The translations under genes and the position numbers were made by a program. Positions 8,678-17,249 of a stretch of DNA of 64,000 bases are shown piece after piece. Numbering within the stretch: the stretch's first letter is position 1; every line of letters begins with the position of its first letter. Source of the DNA: an uncultured Cellvibrio sp. (lineage in GTDB: Bacteria > Pseudomonadota > Gammaproteobacteria > Pseudomonadales > Cellvibrionaceae); the NCBI GenBank assembly GCA_946480695.1, contig CAMLKG010000003.1, positions 62,001-126,000 of the forward strand, in the 5' to 3' direction. The notes under the pieces were generated by a model, which ran no database searches, was not told the DNA's origin, and was given only the letters and a program-made list of their open reading frames with translations.

Positions 8678-10396
8678 ATGGATCACCTGCAATCAGTTCT
8701 GCAAATTGCTTTCGCGCAAAAAAGCGATGCAGGCCGCAAGCCGGAAAACCAGGATACTGTAGGTGCGCGCATCCCCGATGGCAATTTGCTCACCACCAAG
8801 GGTATAGCTGTTGCTATTGCCGACGGTGTTAGCAGCAGCAAAGCCGCGCGCGAAGCCAGCCAGACTGCCATTGCCGGTTTCCTTAGCGATTATTATGCGA
8901 CGCCCGATACCTGGCGCACGCAACAGTCTGCGGTGCGCGTGATCCAAAGTTTGAATTCCAGTTTATGGGGACGAAGCCAGAACTCGATTTATGGTGAAGG
9001 TTATCTCACTACGTTTTCCGCGCTGGTATTGAAAGGCAACAGCGGATTTATTTTCCATGTCGGCGATACGCGTGTGTACCGTTTGCGCGACGACAATCTG
9101 GAATTGCTCACGCGTGACCATACCCAGCGCATCGATAAACTCACCACGCATCTAAGCCGGGCCATGGGCGCCGATCCTTACCTTGAAGTGGATATGCACA
9201 GCCTGGAATTGCAACGCGACGATATTTTTATTTTGACCAGCGATGGCATTCACGAAGCAATTCCAGCGGCCGAATTTAAAAGCCTGGTTTTAAATAACCG
9301 CGACAACCTCGATGAATTGGTGAGCCGGGCGCTGCCCCTCGCGCTGCAACATAATAGCCAGGACAATTTAAGTATCCAGGCATTGCGTGTGGAAAATTTG
9401 GGCACAGCGGGGCAGGATGACGCCGTCCAGGTTTTGTCGCGCTTGCCATTTCCGCCCGTGTTATCGCCGGGTCAAAGTATTGATGGTTTGCGCATCAAAA
9501 AAATTATGCACGAATCAACGCGGAGCCAGGTTTACCTGGTGGAAGACGAAAAAAATAATTTGCTGGTGATGAAAACCCCGTCCGAACTTTACCAGGATGA
9601 CAAGGCGTTTATCGAACGCTTTGTCATGGAAGCCTGGATAGGCGCGCGCATTCATAGCCCGGCGGTAGTGCGCGTGATTCCCGCCGCGGAAGCGCGTTCG
9701 TGTTTGTATTACCTCACTGAATATATTCCTGGCCCTACCCTCACCCAACTACTGAAAGAGCGCGGCATCTTATCGATCCTGGACGCCGTGGAGCTTACAG
9801 AAGGTTTGATTCGTGGTATACGCGCCTTCCATCGCAAGGAAACCCTGCACCAGGATTTAAAGCCAGACAACATTGTTATCAGCGGCAAAGGGCCGATGAT
9901 TGTGGATTTCGGTTCCTGTTGGGTGGCCGGTGTGCAGGAAGCCGGGGCGCCGTTTACACGCGACAATATCCTCGGCACGCTTGATTATTCCGCACCCGAA
10001 TACCGTTACGGCGGGGCGGCGAGCGAAGCGTCGGACCAGTTCTCCCTGGCGGTGTTGCTCTACGAAATGCTGACCGGGAAACTGCCCTACGGCAGCGCCT
10101 ACAGTAAGGCCATGGATTTAAAAAGCTTCCAAAAACTCCAATACATCTCCGCGATGAAACACAACCCATTGGTACCTTACTGGCTGGACAGGGCCCTGGA
10201 AAAAGCACTCAGCATAAACCCCGCACACCGTTATGAAGCCCTGAGTGAATGGCAACAGGATTTAAAACGCCCCAACCCCAATTGGCTCAGCGCGCGCGCG
10301 CAACCGCTAATGGAAACGCACCCGGACAAAGTGTGGAAGCTCCTCGCCATCAGCGGCTGGATTGCGGCGGCTATCGCATTTTTTTTACGTGGCTAG
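8678..10396 (+). CDS. fused PP2C phosphatase / Ser-Thr protein kinase with C-terminal membrane anchor (copy 2)
   Basis: The 572-residue protein has the same architecture as the product of 3204-4931. The PP2C part (residues 10-245) has KPENQDTVG, AIADGVS, HVGDTRVYRL, TSDGIHE and NSQDNLS. The kinase part (about 270-535) has LVMKTPS, LHQDLKPDNI, VDFGSC and LDYSAPE. A C-terminal helix (LLAISGWIAAAIAFFL) is the membrane anchor. Both halves keep their catalytic residues, so it should be able to add and remove phosphate. Unlike copy 1 it is not coupled to its transporter: 191 bp with a long inverted repeat lie between them. The ribosome site is weak. The substrate is unknown; the adjacent transporter or the downstream receiver protein are candidates. 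Confidence 0.9.
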   Translation: MDHLQSVLQIAFAQKSDAGRKPENQDTVGARIPDGNLLTTKGIAVAIADGVSSSKAAREASQTAIAGFLSDYYATPDTWRTQQSAVRVIQSLNSSLWGRSQNSIYGEGYLTTFSALVLKGNSGFIFHVGDTRVYRLRDDNLELLTRDHTQRIDKLTTHLSRAMGADPYLEVDMHSLELQRDDIFILTSDGIHEAIPAAEFKSLVLNNRDNLDELVSRALPLALQHNSQDNLSIQALRVENLGTAGQDDAVQVLSRLPFPPVLSPGQSIDGLRIKKIMHESTRSQVYLVEDEKNNLLVMKTPSELYQDDKAFIERFVMEAWIGARIHSPAVVRVIPAAEARSCLYYLTEYIPGPTLTQLLKERGILSILDAVELTEGLIRGIRAFHRKETLHQDLKPDNIVISGKGPMIVDFGSCWVAGVQEAGAPFTRDNILGTLDYSAPEYRYGGAASEASDQFSLAVLLYEMLTGKLPYGSAYSKAMDLKSFQKLQYISAMKHNPLVPYWLDRALEKALSINPAHRYEALSEWQQDLKRPNPNWLSARAQPLMETHPDKVWKLLAISGWIAAAIAFFLRG

Positions 10397-10507
10397 ATTC
10401 TTTGGCTATAAGCCTGCTCAGGTTGTGATTCAGGTTAACCACTGGCACACCATTCTTTGATAACCTGCGCAAATAATAATCGCCTTAATAATTGCGGGAT
10501 TACTGCC

Positions 10508-11920
10508 ATGGCCAACAAACGCGCCCTGATTGTTGATGACTCGACGACCGCCCAATACCGCTTGAAGAAAATGCTGCGCCGCTATCCGCTGGATATAGAT
10601 GTCGCCGATTCGGGCGAAGCCGCATTGCGTTACCTTGCCCACCATGTTCCCGATGTTATTTTCATGGACCATACCATGCCGGGGATGGATGGCTTCCGCG
10701 CGCTGCAAATTATTAAATCCCATCCCGAAACGGCGATGGTGCCGGTAATTATGTATACCGCCCAAAGCGGCGATGTTTATACCGGCCAGGCGCGCGCGCT
10801 GGGGGCTCTGGATGTCGTGAGCAAGGACACCATCAATGCGACGGATCTATCCAAGGTGATGGAAGCCATCCACATTTATCCCACAGAACAACAGGAACCT
10901 GTGGCGGATCAGATAGAAAGCCCCGAATTAATAGCCGCGGCAAACAAGGTTACCGACATCAATACCCATCGCATCGAACGGCGCGCCCCCAATCCGGCAG
11001 TGCAGGAGCAGGCGCGCAACCTGGAATTGCGTTTGAGCCACATGGAACACACCCTGGAAGACAACCGCCGTTTTATCACTTCCCGCGTGGTGCGGGAGCT
11101 GCAAGCATTGCGCAAGAATTTGCGCGAGGAACTGAACGATATATTGCAACACCAGCAACCACCGGCAACGCCGGCATTGCCGCCACCCGAGGAACCGGTG
11201 CCGCTAAAAGGAAAGGCCGGTTGGTCAATTACCACCCTGGTGTTGTCGCTGGCCGCCCTGGCTGTTATCGCTTACTTCCTGCTGCAAATCAGCCAACAAT
11301 TGAACCGCAGCACCCAAGTGCAGGAGCAGTTGGGCAAACAATTGCAAGAGGTCTCCACGCGCGTTAACCGGGAACCGGAATCGATCCCCTCCGCGCCGCA
11401 AAATCCCGAGGTACAACAAGCAGCACTGGCAACCACCGGAAACGATTTTATCGCCGACCTCGCCTGGACATTTAATCAAAACGGCACGCTTGCATTTAAG
11501 CAAAATACCATCGACCCAAAACCGGTGTTGCGTTTGCACGAACTGTTGCATCGCATCGCCAGCAATGGTTTTAAGGGCATGGCGCAAGTGACTATTTATG
11601 TGGGGAATTTTTGCGTCTCAATCGATAACATGGGCATCGCCCAGCTCGCCAAACCCGAAGCGACACTGGGCGACTGTATGCTCTCCAGTGAAATTTATAT
11701 GCTGGAACGCGTAATGGATGAATATGTCCGCGAAACCAATATGATGCTCAGCAATTTAAGCCGCACACCCAACTCCACCATCCGGATACAGATCGGCGCC
11801 GCCGAGGGACCGGACACTTATCCCGAACGAATCCCCACAATAAGTGCGCGCGACTGGAATACCATTGCGCAAAATAACAACCGGATCGAATTGACATTAA
11901 TCCCCGACGAAGCGCTGTAA
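10508..11920 (+). CDS. membrane-anchored CheY-like receiver protein with coiled coil and unknown C-terminal domain
   Basis: The 470-residue protein starts at ATG 10508 (MANKRALIVDD). Residues 1-120 are a receiver domain with the acidic pair in IVDDS, the phosphoacceptor Asp in VIFMDHTMPG, the Thr in IMYTAQ and the Lys in VVSKD. A coiled-coil region follows (about 160-215), then a proline-rich stretch and one transmembrane helix (WSITTLVLSLAALAVIAYFL, about 238-258), a second short coiled coil, and a C-terminal domain of about 150 residues I do not recognise. That domain would be periplasmic, so phosphorylation in the cytoplasm may control something across the membrane. There is no DNA-binding domain. 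It follows the second kinase gene by 111 bp in the same direction. Confidence 0.75.
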   Translation: MANKRALIVDDSTTAQYRLKKMLRRYPLDIDVADSGEAALRYLAHHVPDVIFMDHTMPGMDGFRALQIIKSHPETAMVPVIMYTAQSGDVYTGQARALGALDVVSKDTINATDLSKVMEAIHIYPTEQQEPVADQIESPELIAAANKVTDINTHRIERRAPNPAVQEQARNLELRLSHMEHTLEDNRRFITSRVVRELQALRKNLREELNDILQHQQPPATPALPPPEEPVPLKGKAGWSITTLVLSLAALAVIAYFLLQISQQLNRSTQVQEQLGKQLQEVSTRVNREPESIPSAPQNPEVQQAALATTGNDFIADLAWTFNQNGTLAFKQNTIDPKPVLRLHELLHRIASNGFKGMAQVTIYVGNFCVSIDNMGIAQLAKPEATLGDCMLSSEIYMLERVMDEYVRETNMMLSNLSRTPNSTIRIQIGAAEGPDTYPERIPTISARDWNTIAQNNNRIELTLIPDEAL

Positions 11921-11943
11921 AAGCCAGCGTATTCGCCGGCTTT
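11920..11943. terminator. bidirectional intrinsic terminator
   Basis: AAAGCCAGCG (11920-11929) pairs with CGCCGGCTTT (11934-11943) apart from one mismatch, with loop TATT. It lies between two convergent genes, with A and T residues at the stem base. Confidence 0.65.
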
Positions 11944-11957
11944 CTGCTGCGGGAAAA

Positions 11958-12725
11958 TCAGTTCTCATCAATATCGTACATGTGGTCTACCACATAACGC
12001 GCTTTGGGTAGCAAACCATCCGGTTGGGTTTTGCTGTAGAAATCCTGCCAGTGCTTTACCCCACTCCAAAAGGTTTCCGGTGTCGATAAATCGGCATTAA
12101 CGCCGGGCGCCAGGTCGAATCCCTGCGCGCCGTAAACCTGGTTCAACATGACTGCCGAGGGGAAACCTATCTGCTGCATCAACGGATTTTCCGCATTGCC
12201 CGCCCCCCACACAAATGCAAGCCAGGGCAAGATATTTTCCACAGCATTGTAGCTGACGCGCGCTTTTTGATACTCCGCGAGCGATTGCAGGATTCTTTCC
12301 TGCGGCACCGGAATCGCTAACAATGCGAGGTTGGGATAATCCTTTTGCGTGGGTAATTTTTTAAACGGCAATTGCACCAGGCCGTTGCGTGTGGGCGCGT
12401 AACTTAAGGTCGCCGGTTGGAATAACGGCAAATTAAAAAAGGCAGCATTTGAGAAATCATCACTTTCAATTTTAAGCAAGGCGCATTCAGACCAGAAGGA
12501 GGGCAGCATGTCACAGCGCAAATGGGATTGGGCCACACGGATACGGAACGCCGCTACATCTTTTCCACCGGCCAATACAATAAAACTCCATTGGGCAACA
12601 TCCATAAGTTCAAAGCTTTCATAAGCGCGCTTTAGCCAGTCCAAATTGGCTTCGCGTTTAATGCGTACCAGGTCGCGGACATCGCTATGGTTATACGGTT
12701 GCGTCGAAAGTGTTTGTTTAATCAT
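11958..12725 (-). CDS. protein of unknown function next to a PhoD-like phosphatase
   Basis: The 255-residue protein has no signal peptide or membrane helix and is rich in aromatic residues. I do not recognise the family. A strong GAGGAAAGG ribosome site precedes ATG 12725. The gene begins 26 bp after the metallophosphatase gene at 12752-14212 in the same direction, so the two are probably co-transcribed and may act together. It is cytoplasmic by sequence. Confidence 0.6.
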   Translation of the reverse strand: MIKQTLSTQPYNHSDVRDLVRIKREANLDWLKRAYESFELMDVAQWSFIVLAGGKDVAAFRIRVAQSHLRCDMLPSFWSECALLKIESDDFSNAAFFNLPLFQPATLSYAPTRNGLVQLPFKKLPTQKDYPNLALLAIPVPQERILQSLAEYQKARVSYNAVENILPWLAFVWGAGNAENPLMQQIGFPSAVMLNQVYGAQGFDLAPGVNADLSTPETFWSGVKHWQDFYSKTQPDGLLPKARYVVDHMYDIDEN

Positions 12726-12751
12726 TACCTTTCCTCGCGAAAATAATGTTG

Positions 12752-14212
12752 TTACTGGCTCGTTAATTTAAACGGGCCATGGCTGGACGAGTAGGCGCGG
12801 CGTTTTTTTTCATTCGGGTCAGTACACACATAATCAATGTGAAATTCCAACCCACCGGGAATCGCATGGAAACGTAACAGCGCCACATGGTCCCCCTGTT
12901 GCCGGTGCAAGGTTTCCAGTTTGATAGTGGCGAACTTGATGTCCGGCGCTACGCCTGGCGCTTCCGGATGACGGGGAAAAGGTTCCGGCGCGCCAAAAAA
13001 GTTGCGAATTTTATTTTGTATTTCTTTTTTCTGGTCGCTGATTACTGTATCTATCAAACGCGAGGGCGAAGAAATAATTTCATAGAAAAGTATTTTCCCG
13101 CGCTGGTTTTTCCCCTCCAGTATCCGGCCCCAATGCACATCGCCCGTGAGGTAGATGACCGGTATTTCCGCAATGAATAATTCGTCGAGTGCGTCTTTTA
13201 TCACAGCAAAATCTTCATAGTTCACCATTTCCATATCGGCCAGATGGCGCTCCCATACACCGGGTTTCTCAATAACCAATGCCTGGCCTGAACTGAGTAA
13301 ACCAATTGCCGGTTGGTTATGGCGTTTGCGTTTTAACAAATCCTGCTTCCATCGGGTAATGGCAGCCTGGGTTGCCGCATTAAACATATGTTTCCCACGG
13401 CGGTCACGCCGGGTGCGGCTATCCAGGAACAACATATTTAATGGCGTTATATCCCGCCGGAAAAAACCATTGCGTTGCGCTGGCGACATTTGGTACCGCA
13501 CAAATAATTGTGTTGCCAGCGCGCCCCAATTAGCTCGATCTTCCTTGCGATGGGTGTTGTCCAATTGCACCTGGAATAATGGGTAGTTATTCCAGAATTC
13601 ATGGTCATCCGGTATGCACAACACAGGTCCATGCCTGAGTAATCCCGCCAGGCCGGGTTGCCCCATGGATTCCGAGAACCAATTGAATTGGTATTTTTTC
13701 CCGAGTGCGCGCGCCAGGGATCTTTTTTCACGCGGTAAATTTTGCAATGACGGCAAATCCAGATACACCTGGTCTCCGGCCAACACGGTGAAATCGGGAA
13801 CGGGTTTAATCCGTTTAACCAATTGCGCTAATGGCAGGGCGCGATCATTGCGCTGGTAGTAACAGGATGACAACAACATATTAAAACTGTCCGCATTTTT
13901 TTCCGGCAACATTTCCGGCGGCTGCTTGCTGCTTAATGTGACCCGTTGATCACCGGCAATCACAGCTATAGAAAAACGTGAATAGGTAGCGGGCCACCTG
14001 AAGGAGAAAATTGCACGGTGATTTAATGCGCGGTTGTTGGCGTCGTAAACACCGTCACCAAGGTGCTCAAATGGCACCGCCAATGTTTGCGGGATTAGCG
14101 GTTGCCCGTTTACTTCAAACGCGATTGCCGGTGGCGTAACAACACCGCGGACGCCAACCCAGATTAACAATTCATCGGGTTTGCCGATGGGATTGTAAGC
14201 AAAAAGCTGCAC
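12752..14212 (-). CDS. PhoD-like metallophosphatase without a signal peptide
   Basis: The 486-residue protein has the metal-binding motifs of PhoD-type phosphatases and phosphodiesterases: LAGDQVYLD, IPDDHEFWNNY and YLTGDVHWG. An N-terminal domain of about 110 residues precedes the catalytic domain. Classical PhoD is exported by the Tat path, but this protein has no signal peptide and so should stay in the cytoplasm. Translation starts at GTG 14212 with an AAGGAG ribosome site 7 bases upstream. It is the first gene of a two-gene unit. The substrate is not evident. Confidence 0.8.
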   Translation of the reverse strand: MQLFAYNPIGKPDELLIWVGVRGVVTPPAIAFEVNGQPLIPQTLAVPFEHLGDGVYDANNRALNHRAIFSFRWPATYSRFSIAVIAGDQRVTLSSKQPPEMLPEKNADSFNMLLSSCYYQRNDRALPLAQLVKRIKPVPDFTVLAGDQVYLDLPSLQNLPREKRSLARALGKKYQFNWFSESMGQPGLAGLLRHGPVLCIPDDHEFWNNYPLFQVQLDNTHRKEDRANWGALATQLFVRYQMSPAQRNGFFRRDITPLNMLFLDSRTRRDRRGKHMFNAATQAAITRWKQDLLKRKRHNQPAIGLLSSGQALVIEKPGVWERHLADMEMVNYEDFAVIKDALDELFIAEIPVIYLTGDVHWGRILEGKNQRGKILFYEIISSPSRLIDTVISDQKKEIQNKIRNFFGAPEPFPRHPEAPGVAPDIKFATIKLETLHRQQGDHVALLRFHAIPGGLEFHIDYVCTDPNEKKRRAYSSSHGPFKLTSQ

Positions 14213-14404
14213 CGGTTTTCTCCTTGAGCAGGGTGTACATCAGGTGCTTACTATAGGCGGAATGCCCCGGTCATAATGCGATCGGTTGCCATAAGTTGAA
14301 TGCTGGCGCCTGGGTAATCATAAACCCGAAAATGAATGGGTGTTTTTAACGGGAAGAGTGCGGGAAGATGTTTGCAAAATTATTTAATTGCAAACATGGA
14401 TGTC

Positions 14405-14455
14405 AAAAAAACGCGGGGCTTGGTGGCGCGGAGCCGTTTTATAAACGGCCCCGCG
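14405..14455 (-). terminator. terminator of the mannan operon
   Basis: On the minus strand GCGGGGC (14455 side) pairs with GCCCCGCG (14419-14412), which is followed by seven T (14411-14405). An inner hairpin (14428-14454) can form instead. It lies 40-90 bp after the stop of the GH27 gene. A further inverted repeat (ATGTTTGCAA 14368-14377 with TTGCAAACAT 14388-14397) sits just beyond it. Confidence 0.7.
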
Positions 14456-14493
14456 GGCGAATCCATTGCCATATTAATCCAATTATTTTTATA

Positions 14494-15714
14494 TCAGGTT
14501 TCAGGTGTGAGCTTTAATACCACCACACTGTGGGCGGGAAGCCTGGCGGTAAATTTTTCAGCCGTTGTGCCAGTACCGCCATTCCAGATATCGCGCCAGG
14601 TAAATTTTTTCTTATCAAAGAAAATTTCATGTTTGGATATATCGTCTTTCATGTAGTGGAAATTCCAATCCAGGACGTAATCGCGGGCTACATCATCGCG
14701 ATTTAAGAACAGGACGGCGAATTCACCTTTTTCCAGTGGCTTCACATAAATTTCAATATCCCCTTCGTCAATCCATTTCATCGCCTGGACGCCGAGCTTG
14801 TCCTGGTTGATGGCCAGCATGTCTTTATGGGTCAGGATTTTTTGGGTGGCCTCGCTCATGCTGCGCAAATCATTCCCGGCAATAAGCGGCGAAGCCATTA
14901 TTGCCCACAGCGAAAAATGTGCGCGGTCTTCGTCCTCGGTCATACCATTGCCCACTTCCATCATATCCATGTCGTTCCAATGTCCCGGACCGGCAAACTT
15001 GCGCAAACCCGCTTGCTTATCAAGGATGGGCAATACACCCCAGGATGACCAGGAGCCGTGGTTGTGCTCGCAGTTCCAGCAGGGATAGATATCGCCGGTA
15101 GTACGCCAGGAGTGACCGACATCCTTGGCCCAATCCCAGGGCTTGTTATCACCCCACTCGCAGATGCTGAATAAAATCGGGCGGCCCGCCTTGCGCAACG
15201 CGTCGCGCATGGTGGTATAGGCGGAAATCGGATTGATATCCTTGGTATCGCACCAATCGTATTTCACATAATCAATGCCCCAGCCAGCGTAAGTCAGCGC
15301 ATCCTGGTATTCGTGCCCGCGGCTGCCGGGGCGGCCCGCGCAGGTGGTATTGCCCGCATCGGAATAGATTCCAAGCTTCAAACCTTTTGAATGCACATAA
15401 TCTGCAAGCGCTTTCATACCGGATGGGAAATGTTTTTTATCGGCCTGGATAAAACCGTTTTTATCACGCTCGCCGTGCCAGCAATCGTCGATATTGATGT
15501 ATTCATAGCCGGCATCCCGCATACCCGATGACACCATGGCGTCGGCCATTTCGCGGATCATTTTTTCATCCACGTTACAAGCAAAGGTATTCCAGCTATT
15601 CCACCCCAGTTGCGGGGTTTTCGCGAGCTGCTCAAATTTTTGCGCCTGGGCCTGGGCGCCCATAACAAATGAAGCGGCAATGAAGCCAAGGCCGATGAAT
15701 AGTTTTTTTGTCAT
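14494..15714 (-). CDS. aga27A: alpha-galactosidase, glycoside hydrolase family 27
   Basis: The 406-residue protein has a signal peptide (cleavage after AQAQA, near residue 24) and a GH27 barrel. The family signature LGWNSWNTF is at the start of the barrel. The nucleophile Asp is in YVKYDWCD and the acid/base Asp in WRTTGDIY, with the substrate loop LFSICEWG. It removes alpha-1,6-galactose from galactomannan side chains and so clears the backbone for the GH5 enzyme. The start at ATG 15714 gives a good signal peptide; an upstream in-frame ATG at 15750 adds only a charged extension. It is the last gene of the cluster, whose order matches the aga27A cluster I recall from Cellvibrio mixtus. A strong hairpin separates it from the GH5 gene. 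Confidence 0.92.
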   Translation of the reverse strand: MTKKLFIGLGFIAASFVMGAQAQAQKFEQLAKTPQLGWNSWNTFACNVDEKMIREMADAMVSSGMRDAGYEYINIDDCWHGERDKNGFIQADKKHFPSGMKALADYVHSKGLKLGIYSDAGNTTCAGRPGSRGHEYQDALTYAGWGIDYVKYDWCDTKDINPISAYTTMRDALRKAGRPILFSICEWGDNKPWDWAKDVGHSWRTTGDIYPCWNCEHNHGSWSSWGVLPILDKQAGLRKFAGPGHWNDMDMMEVGNGMTEDEDRAHFSLWAIMASPLIAGNDLRSMSEATQKILTHKDMLAINQDKLGVQAMKWIDEGDIEIYVKPLEKGEFAVLFLNRDDVARDYVLDWNFHYMKDDISKHEIFFDKKKFTWRDIWNGGTGTTAEKFTARLPAHSVVVLKLTPET

Positions 15715-15790
15715 TGTGGGTTCCTGGTTGTGTCTGTTTTTATAAATCATTAATGAATATTACTAATCATATAAATTAATGGGTTTGCAA

Positions 15791-15820
15791 AAAAAACTGC
15801 AATCCCTATTGCAGTTTTTT
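15791..15820. terminator. strong hairpin between the GH5 and GH27 genes
   Basis: A perfect 13-bp stem (AAAAAACTGCAAT with ATTGCAGTTTTTT) around loop CCCT lies 21 bp after the GH5 stop. T tracts on both strands make it a good terminator. The GH27 gene therefore either has its own promoter in the AT-rich stretch 15715-15790 or is expressed by read-through at a lower level. Confidence 0.8.
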
Positions 15821-15841
15821 ACTTTTATTATCGAGTCCTCG

Positions 15842-17182
15842 CTATTGATTCAGCGTATGAATGTTGGAGTTGAAGCTTTTGATAATCGCAATGGTGGAGG
15901 CATCTGTATCAAACACACCATACATGCCTTGCTGCTCCTGCGGTGGGTCACCCATTAAATTATCGCCTTCATGCCACCAGTAATTGCTGCGCGTGGTACG
16001 CGCCGCGCCATTCCAGGCCCAAAAATTATAACCGGCAATAGGCTCGCCTTTTTGCATGCGGGGCCAGAGCACCTCAAATACGTGTTGGTAGAATTTATCG
16101 CGGTATTTGGTGGTCGTTTTAATATCGTACCCGCCCATATCGCGATCCAGTCCAAATTCTTCCAGCACGATAGGCTTGCCAAGCGTTTTCGCCATGTCGA
16201 TATGCACATTCAAGTACTCCTTGCCTTTGGCCCAGCCTGCATCCCAGGTTTCAGCGGGTTTGGTTTTATCAAACCAACCCCAGTTGCGAATCCACATGTG
16301 GTAGGTCAGGTAATCTACATGTTTGCTGGCATGGGCATCGGCAAATAATTTCGCATCGTTAACGGAACCCATTAGGCCTTCACTACCGGTACTGACCAGG
16401 TGATGCGGATCAAGTCCTTTAATATACGCGGTGGTAGCGTTTATCCAATCCACATAGATTTGTTTTTCCTTCGCACCGGTTTTGGAGTTTCCGGGGCGAG
16501 GCTCATTTGCCAACTGCCAGGACATAACCGTGGCGTCATCAGCATAGGCTTTACCGCTGATCGTATTTACCCGCGTAATAATTTTCCTAACCGTATTGCG
16601 GAATTCTTCCTGGGCTTTTGCGCTTTGGTAAAAACTGGCGGAGCGCGCCATAAACTTTTCCCATTCATGGGTTACGTTGGGATCTTCCATGGCCTTGCCA
16701 TCCACCCAACTCATGTATTGGCTCATGCCACCCGACCATTGCCAGAAATTATTTAAATAAAGCACAACCGTCATATCACGCTTGGCAAGCTCCACCAATA
16801 AAAAATCCAGCCCTTTCAATAATTCTTCGTCGTACTGGCCAAAACCATTGGTAGTCGCAGGCTTAACCACGGAATTGATATCGCTTTTTTCCGCTACCGC
16901 CAACACCCGCAAATTATTAACCCCCAGGGATTTGAGCGTATCCAATTCCTTTACCAGGCGGGCGCGATCACCGACTTTAGTGGCGGCACCCAAATAACCG
17001 GCATACCACATGTTGGTTCCCGCAATGTAATAGGGTTTGCCTGCTTTTTCGAAACGCGTACCTTTTACTTTCACGAAATTCTGCTGATATGTTGCTTTCT
17101 TTTGCTCAACCGCAAAGGTTACCGAGCTTAAACAACACAAGAATGCGGCCATCCAGATGCCAAGTTGTTTTATTGTTTTCAT
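15842..17182 (-). CDS. man5A: beta-mannanase/exo-mannosidase, glycoside hydrolase family 5
   Basis: The 446-residue protein has a signal peptide (near residues 1-24; the LCC segment could also act as a lipobox) and a GH5 barrel of the mannanase type. The acid/base Glu is in QLANEPRPGN and the nucleophile Glu in IVLEEFGLD. It cleaves beta-1,4-mannan chains. The homologue I recall at this position in Cellvibrio mixtus, CmMan5A, is an exo-acting enzyme releasing mannose, and the lack of any carbohydrate-binding module suggests a periplasmic or membrane-bound oligosaccharide role rather than attack on insoluble mannan. It follows the epimerase gene by 67 bp. Confidence 0.87.
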   Translation of the reverse strand: MKTIKQLGIWMAAFLCCLSSVTFAVEQKKATYQQNFVKVKGTRFEKAGKPYYIAGTNMWYAGYLGAATKVGDRARLVKELDTLKSLGVNNLRVLAVAEKSDINSVVKPATTNGFGQYDEELLKGLDFLLVELAKRDMTVVLYLNNFWQWSGGMSQYMSWVDGKAMEDPNVTHEWEKFMARSASFYQSAKAQEEFRNTVRKIITRVNTISGKAYADDATVMSWQLANEPRPGNSKTGAKEKQIYVDWINATTAYIKGLDPHHLVSTGSEGLMGSVNDAKLFADAHASKHVDYLTYHMWIRNWGWFDKTKPAETWDAGWAKGKEYLNVHIDMAKTLGKPIVLEEFGLDRDMGGYDIKTTTKYRDKFYQHVFEVLWPRMQKGEPIAGYNFWAWNGAARTTRSNYWWHEGDNLMGDPPQEQQGMYGVFDTDASTIAIIKSFNSNIHTLNQ

Positions 17183-17249
17183 CGTCTTTACCTGTAGGTT
17201 ATAGGTCTTACAAATTTAGCAGAGAACAACAAAAGCCTCGGTAGTTACA

